Assembly (NCBI GenBank): GCA_020047725.1
Contig: JAIFNM010000107.1
Location: 1-10,165 of the forward strand
Source of the DNA: Betaproteobacteria bacterium
Lineage (GTDB): Bacteria > Pseudomonadota > Gammaproteobacteria > Burkholderiales > Rhodocyclaceae
Reading direction: 5' to 3'
DNA length: 10,165 nucleotides
The notes under the pieces were generated by a model. The model did no database searches. It saw nothing but the letters and a program-made list of their open reading frames with translations, and was not told the origin of the DNA. The translations under genes and the position numbers were made by a program. Positions within the stretch are counted from its first letter, which is position 1. Every line of letters begins with the position of its first letter. Of the stretch, positions 6,775 through 10,165 are shown piece after piece.

Positions 6775-7526
6775 TGTGCGGACTCAAGATCAGAAGCAGC
6801 TTTTGGGCGGCGCTGCCGAGCAAGTGACCATTTTGATTCGGCACGTACACCCAGTGCAACAATTTCTCCATCATCGACACGAACCAGCCGGTCAGCCTTT
6901 GCTATCACCCGTTTATCATGCGTGGAAAAAATGAATGTGGTGTTGAAAGCGCGATTGATCTGCTTCATCAGCAGCAGGATTTCCTCGCCGGTTTTGTGAT
7001 CAAGGTTGGCCGTAGGCTCATCTGCCAGCACGATAGACGGTTGAATTACCAGTGCCCGTGCGATAGCAACCCGTTGACGCTGACCACCACTCAATTGATT
7101 CGGTCGATGATCGGCAAATTTTGATAATCCGACAATATCGAGAAAATAGTCGACGCGCTGCTTTCGCTCGCTTTCAGAGACATCACGCCGCTGCAGCAAT
7201 GGATATTCAACGTTCTCAGCAGCCGACAAGACCGGCAACAGGTTAAAGGTCTGGAAAATAAAGCCAATGGTTCGACTTCGCAAATCGGCCAGTTGATCCG
7301 CAGTTCGACCGCTGACATCCTGTTCGTTGATAAATATCTTGCCACTCGTCGGTGTATCGATGCAGCCGATCAAGTTGAGGAGCGTTGTCTTGCCGCTACC
7401 AGAAGGCCCGGCGATAGCCAAAAACACTCCAGACTCAAAAGAAAGTGTAATGTCCTTCAGGGCTTGGACTTTTTGATCACCAAGCAGATAATCCTTGTAC
7501 ACGTGTTCAATGCGGACAATACTCAT
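6771..7526 (-). CDS. ABC transporter ATP-binding protein, LolD/MacB type
   Basis: This 251-residue ATPase energises an inner-membrane transporter from the cytoplasmic side. All nucleotide-binding motifs are intact: Walker A GPSGSGKT at 40-47, Q-loop Q92 in FIFQTFNLLP, signature LSGGQRQRVAIARAL at 145-159, Walker B IVLADEP at 165-171, D-loop NLD at 174-176 and the switch His in STHDKR at 201-206. The FNLLPVLSAAENVEYPL segment and the TANLD motif are typical of the LolD/MacB/FtsE group, which act with FtsX-like permeases on lipoproteins, lipids, peptides or drugs. The C-terminal tail after about residue 225 is basic and unlike the core. No permease gene lies next to it. Instead it overlaps a DUF1302 outer-membrane protein gene by four bases, and a LolA-like gene starts 39 bases away in the opposite direction. 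Upstream of the ATG at 7526 only a weak AGAGAG ribosome binding site is visible. Confidence 0.95.
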   Translation of the reverse strand: MSIVRIEHVYKDYLLGDQKVQALKDITLSFESGVFLAIAGPSGSGKTTLLNLIGCIDTPTSGKIFINEQDVSGRTADQLADLRSRTIGFIFQTFNLLPVLSAAENVEYPLLQRRDVSESERKQRVDYFLDIVGLSKFADHRPNQLSGGQRQRVAIARALVIQPSIVLADEPTANLDHKTGEEILLLMKQINRAFNTTFIFSTHDKRVIAKADRLVRVDDGEIVALGVRAESKWSLARQRRPKAASDLESAQ

Positions 7527-7565
7527 TAGTGCGCTCTCTACCGAACTTGTCTGCGGTCAGCATAA
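7527..7565. promoter_or_regulatory. Very short divergent spacer between the ABC ATPase and LolA-like genes
   Basis: Only 39 bases separate the two divergent start codons, or 60 if the LolA-like gene starts at 7587. Both promoters must therefore overlap each other or lie inside the opposite gene. I see no consensus -35/-10 pair. Shared control of the two genes is likely but inferred. Confidence 0.35.
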
Positions 7566-8372
7566 ATGGATAAAACTATGGAAATCATGACCATCCGGAA
7601 TCAAAGTGTCAAGGCAGCAGCGTTTTTCGCGGCTTGCTTCCTCTTCCTTTCCTGCGCAAGCCAAGCCCAGGAGACGCCTCCGCCCGTCGCTGTGGATGAT
7701 CCGGTTGCGCGCAACGTTGTAGAAAAAGCCGACCTTGTCAGGTTCCCGGCCGAGGGGTTTCAGGTCGATATCAACATCACCAGCACCAAATCTGGCCAGG
7801 ACAGCGAACTCCGCAAGTACCGGGTGCTCTCCAAAGGCAACAGCAACACCGTGGTCATGGTCACTGAACCAGCCTCCGAGCGCGGCCAGATCATTCTTAT
7901 GAAGGGGCGCGACCTATGGGTATTCATGCCCGACGTATCGCAACCAATCCGCCTTGCTCTCTCCCAACGCCTGACCGGGCAAGTGGCGAACGGCGATCTG
8001 GCGCGAGCAAACTTTGCCGCTGATTACAACCCTAAACTCTTGCGGAGCGAAACCATCGGCCAGGAAACCTACCACGTGCTCGAACTGATCGCGGTGGACC
8101 GCAGCGTCACCTATCAGAAAGTAGTTTACTGGGTCAGGCAAAAGGACAATTGGCCGTTCCAGGCCGAATTCTATTCACTATCCAACCGCTTGCTCAAAAC
8201 CTGCAAATACGAAAATTTCCAGACCATGGAAGGAAGACTGAGACCAACGCGACTGGTAATGGTGGATGCGATGAAGAGTGGCGAACAGTCTGTTCTTGAA
8301 TACAACAGCATGAAACTGCGTGATTTGCCGGACAAGGTTTTCACCAAGGACTACCTGAAGAAGCTCGACTAA
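7566..8372 (+). CDS. Periplasmic LolA-like outer membrane lipoprotein-sorting family protein
   Basis: This 268-residue exported protein belongs to the LolA_like group (PF17131, annotated outer membrane lipoprotein-sorting protein). Such proteins have an open beta-barrel fold suited to carrying lipidic cargo across the periplasm. The signal peptide is AAAFFAACFLFLSCASQA, likely cut before QE at about residue 35. The family core is visible as RKYRVLSKGNSNTVVMVTEP near 83-102, RGQIILMKGRDLWVFMPDVS near 106-125, and the block around SQRLTGQVANGDLARANF near 133-150. Three in-frame ATGs occur at 7566, 7578 and 7587, none with a strong ribosome binding site, so the exact start is open. Cys30 follows FLS; Phe at -3 makes a poor lipobox, and I favour signal peptidase I cleavage. 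Divergent orientation to the ABC ATPase suggests one transport system. The gene ends overlapping the tyrosine phosphatase gene tail to tail. Confidence 0.88.
   Translation: MDKTMEIMTIRNQSVKAAAFFAACFLFLSCASQAQETPPPVAVDDPVARNVVEKADLVRFPAEGFQVDINITSTKSGQDSELRKYRVLSKGNSNTVVMVTEPASERGQIILMKGRDLWVFMPDVSQPIRLALSQRLTGQVANGDLARANFAADYNPKLLRSETIGQETYHVLELIAVDRSVTYQKVVYWVRQKDNWPFQAEFYSLSNRLLKTCKYENFQTMEGRLRPTRLVMVDAMKSGEQSVLEYNSMKLRDLPDKVFTKDYLKKLD
8369..8372. other. Convergent overlapping stop codons
   Basis: CTAA contains the TAA of the LolA-like gene (8370-8372, plus strand) and the TAG of the tyrosine phosphatase gene (8371-8369, minus strand). There is no room for a terminator between the genes. 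Confidence 0.9.
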
Positions 8373-8860
8373 GCTCCCGCCTTGAATTCATAGCCAGGAC
8401 TAGAAATGGCCGCCAACAAACCTTGTGCAGCAATTTCACACAGATCAAGCACTTTTTCGAAACCTTCGGTCCCGCCATAATAGGGATCGAGCACTTCGTC
8501 CAATGCAAGACCGTCGGCAAATTCCAGAAACAGATGAAGTTTGGATTGATAGTCAGCCTGACAACACCTACGCAGATAGTCCAGATTCTGGCGATCCATG
8601 GCCACAATCAGGTCAAAACGACTGAAATCCTGCTCCTTCACCCGCCGCGCTCGCAAAGCAGACAGATTGTAACCCCGGCTGGTAGCAACCCTTCTGGCGC
8701 GCTGATCCGGCAACTCCCCTTCGTGACTGGCGTGCGTTCCAGCCGAATCCACTTCGATGGCAGTCGATAGCCCAGAACGCTCCGCAAGCGTCCTGAATAC
8801 CCCCTCCGCCATCGGCGAGCGGCAAATGTTACCCATGCAGACAAATAGAATCCGCGTCAC
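8369..8860 (-). CDS. Low-molecular-weight protein tyrosine phosphatase
   Basis: This 163-residue cytoplasmic phosphatase hydrolyses phosphotyrosine via a cysteinyl-phosphate intermediate. The N-terminal P-loop is VCMGNICRSPMAEG, with nucleophile C8 and R14 giving the C-x5-R signature. The general acid is D125 in the DPYYGG motif (125-130), at the expected C-terminal position. VDSAGTHASHEGELPDQRAR and FDLIVAMDRQNLDYL are also typical of the family. The start is a GTG at 8860. No ATG lies in frame just upstream, and the P-loop Cys is at residue 8 as in relatives. An AGGA lies about ten bases before it. The gene starts 33 bases after the caspase gene on the same strand, so co-transcription is likely. 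Substrates cannot be told from sequence. Members act on tyrosine kinases of exopolysaccharide systems, but no such kinase is visible here. Confidence 0.95.
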   Translation of the reverse strand: MTRILFVCMGNICRSPMAEGVFRTLAERSGLSTAIEVDSAGTHASHEGELPDQRARRVATSRGYNLSALRARRVKEQDFSRFDLIVAMDRQNLDYLRRCCQADYQSKLHLFLEFADGLALDEVLDPYYGGTEGFEKVLDLCEIAAQGLLAAISSPGYEFKAGA

Positions 8861-8893
8861 TGAATCGACATCCTGTGTGGAACACGTAATCGA

Positions 8894-10165
8894 TTATTGT
8901 AGCCTGGAAACAGGGGGCATCGTTCTCATAAGCGGCAGTTCTCCGACAAGCGGAGGCGCCACAAGCTGCGGTGTCTGGGGGCCGACAGATTTGTCGTGCA
9001 GCTTGTCAACGACAGGTTTTGCGGCCCCGAACAACTCACTCACCGACACCAAACCGTCTCCGTTGCTGTCTGACTCGGGGATAAGCGCATTAATCAGCGC
9101 GTAAGTAAACAATCCGTGCTTGCCTGTTTCATACTCCTGCGAAGACTCATCTCCCTTCGAAGCGACGATCAACGAGAACATCGATGAAGCCGAGCGCTTT
9201 AGCAGCGAGTGGGCTTCAAAGCGCCCCTCGATGTTGCTTGCCTGGCAAGTATCGACGATCAACAATCGCCTTCCGGCAGCGCCACGCAGGGCATCAAAGA
9301 ACGCAGTCCATGGCACGAGAGAAGGTACTTTCTGCCCCTTGCCAAGTGCTTGCAGATCTTCGGCCCGCGCATCGCGCGGCACGAAATAGTAGCTTCCTGC
9401 GGTGTCACTTATTCCGTGCGAAGCCAGAAAAACGATAACCGTGTCGGCGGGTCGCCCTTGTCGAACAAATTCCAGCGCCTCCATGATCGTTGCCCCGTCA
9501 GGCTTGGCCTCAGTATTGTCAGTCAGAATCTTGGTATGTACCCGCTTGAAATACCCACTACTTTTCGCTTTGATCGTCTTTGCCATTTCCTCGGCATCAC
9601 GTGCTGCATAGGTAAGGTAGGTGCGCCTGGGCAAATTCGGAAACTCGTTGACGCCCACTGCAAGCAAGTAGAGATCGCCGGGCTCGGCACCCAATTTGGT
9701 AGTCGCTGGGAGGTCGACAAAACTTTCCGCAACACCCATTGACACTCCATTGAATGCCTCAACGCGAATATCGTTGGTACGACTGAACAGATCAACCTCA
9801 AGCCTGCGTATGAAACGCTCTGCTTCACGCCCGGAAAGACGACGCTCACTGCTCGGAGTCACCGGGATATTGTTAACGAAAACCGTAACATCCTTCATGT
9901 CCAGCCGGTTACGTTCTCCCTCAAGTTGCAGAACCATCCGTGGCCTTCCGTCCGCTCTGAACGTAATCTCCACCGGCTGCAGCCGCAGACGTGGCGGCGC
10001 TATCTCGCGTAGCCTGGCGATCTCAAAATCAGCGCCCAGCGCACTCAGTGGCAGACTTCGGGTGGTTGTCGACACGGCAGCACGAAACGCAGCGGTTACA
10101 ACGTCCGGTCGATAGAGTATCCGGTCAAACTGCACCGCACGATAGAAATCGGGCGTGAGATCGCG
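8894..10165 (-). CDS. Caspase-family (peptidase C14) protein, N-terminal part missing (runs off right edge)
   Basis: The frame is open to the right edge and gives the last 423 residues. A GTG at 10135 lies inside the conserved stretch (FYRAVQFDRILYRPDVV) and is probably not the start. Residues from about 55 to 165 look like a beta-sandwich linker (EITFRADGRP, DVTVFVNNIPVTP). The caspase p20 domain begins near DLYLLAVGVNEFP. The catalytic His is H250 in VIVFLASHGIS (codon 9416-9418). The nucleophile is C307 in LLIVDTCQAS (codon 9245-9247). The DTC context resembles metacaspases and suggests cleavage after Arg or Lys. Further on, DSNGDGLVSVSE (366-377; bases 9035-9070) is a perfect EF-hand loop. 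In relatives known to me, the missing N-terminal part is often WD40 repeats, but that is inference here. A tyrosine phosphatase gene follows 33 bases later. A role in regulated proteolysis or cell death is possible but not shown. Confidence 0.9.
   Translation of the reverse strand, partial: RDLTPDFYRAVQFDRILYRPDVVTAAFRAAVSTTTRSLPLSALGADFEIARLREIAPPRLRLQPVEITFRADGRPRMVLQLEGERNRLDMKDVTVFVNNIPVTPSSERRLSGREAERFIRRLEVDLFSRTNDIRVEAFNGVSMGVAESFVDLPATTKLGAEPGDLYLLAVGVNEFPNLPRRTYLTYAARDAEEMAKTIKAKSSGYFKRVHTKILTDNTEAKPDGATIMEALEFVRQGRPADTVIVFLASHGISDTAGSYYFVPRDARAEDLQALGKGQKVPSLVPWTAFFDALRGAAGRRLLIVDTCQASNIEGRFEAHSLLKRSASSMFSLIVASKGDESSQEYETGKHGLFTYALINALIPESDSNGDGLVSVSELFGAAKPVVDKLHDKSVGPQTPQLVAPPLVGELPLMRTMPPVSRLQ

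Noticed and set aside
7641..7661. Lipoprotein signal (lipobox) in the LolA-like protein
   Set aside because: The residues before Cys30 are FLS, with Phe at -3 and a bulky Leu at -2, a poor lipobox. A signal peptidase I site (SQA-QE) follows closely.
9209..9742. Plus-strand open frame of 177 codons opposite the caspase domain
   Set aside because: It covers the caspase catalytic region in antisense, where the minus strand carries the conserved His and Cys motifs.
10133..10135. GTG as the start of the caspase-family gene
   Set aside because: The frame stays open to the edge and the residues before it (DFYRA) continue the same conserved-looking segment, so the gene is better read as truncated by the window.
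1..10165. CRISPR arrays, tRNA or rRNA genes, transposases, integrases, phage genes
   Set aside because: No regularly spaced direct repeats, cloverleaf-like segments or recombinase-type frames were seen. Nearly all bases are covered by the genes listed.

Overview
The window looks like a piece of a Gram-negative, probably betaproteobacterial chromosome (Rhodocyclaceae-like is my best guess). The base composition is moderate, with GC a little over half. The coding is dense, and there are several envelope proteins: signal peptides, an outer-membrane beta-barrel ending in Phe, and a periplasmic LolA-like protein. The taxonomic call rests on gene families and style of sequence and is an inference. 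Apart from two partial genes at the edges, every gene is intact. I see no RNA genes, insertion sequences, CRISPR arrays or attachment sites.

Left part (1-1899, minus strand): a family 3 periplasmic solute-binding protein is followed by a membrane sensor whose ATG overlaps its stop codon (taATG). The sensor's cytoplasmic output domain lies beyond the left edge. The pair reads as a binding-protein-plus-receptor signalling unit. An AT-rich divergent intergenic region (1900-2103) separates it from the next gene.

Centre-left (2104-5209): a plus-strand bifunctional NAD(P)HX epimerase/dehydratase (nnr) converges on a minus-strand cluster. In transcription order the cluster is a periplasmic retropepsin-like aspartic protease, an 87-residue helical protein of unknown function and a Nudix CoA-pyrophosphatase-type hydrolase. 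nnr and the Nudix gene share the self-complementary hexamer TCATGA as their two stop codons. Both encode housekeeping metabolite-repair or clean-up enzymes.

Centre-right (5320-8372): a LolD/MacB-type ABC ATPase is translationally coupled (ATGA) to a DUF1302-family outer-membrane protein. Only 39 bases away, divergently, lies a periplasmic LolA-like protein (outer membrane lipoprotein-sorting family). Together they suggest an envelope transport system moving a lipid or lipoprotein-like cargo, but no permease gene is present anywhere in the window.

Right part (8369-10165, minus strand): the C-terminal 423 residues of a caspase-family (peptidase C14) protein are followed 33 bases later by a low-molecular-weight protein tyrosine phosphatase. 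The caspase fragment has a His/Cys dyad, a metacaspase-like D-T-C motif and a canonical EF-hand loop. It runs off the right edge, so its N-terminal part is not visible. The phosphatase gene converges on, and overlaps by four bases, the LolA-like gene.

The most interesting points are the ATPase/outer-membrane-protein/LolA-like set without a permease, the coupled binding protein and sensor, and the caspase with a possible calcium-binding loop next to a tyrosine phosphatase. None of these is clearly a wholly new system from sequence alone.
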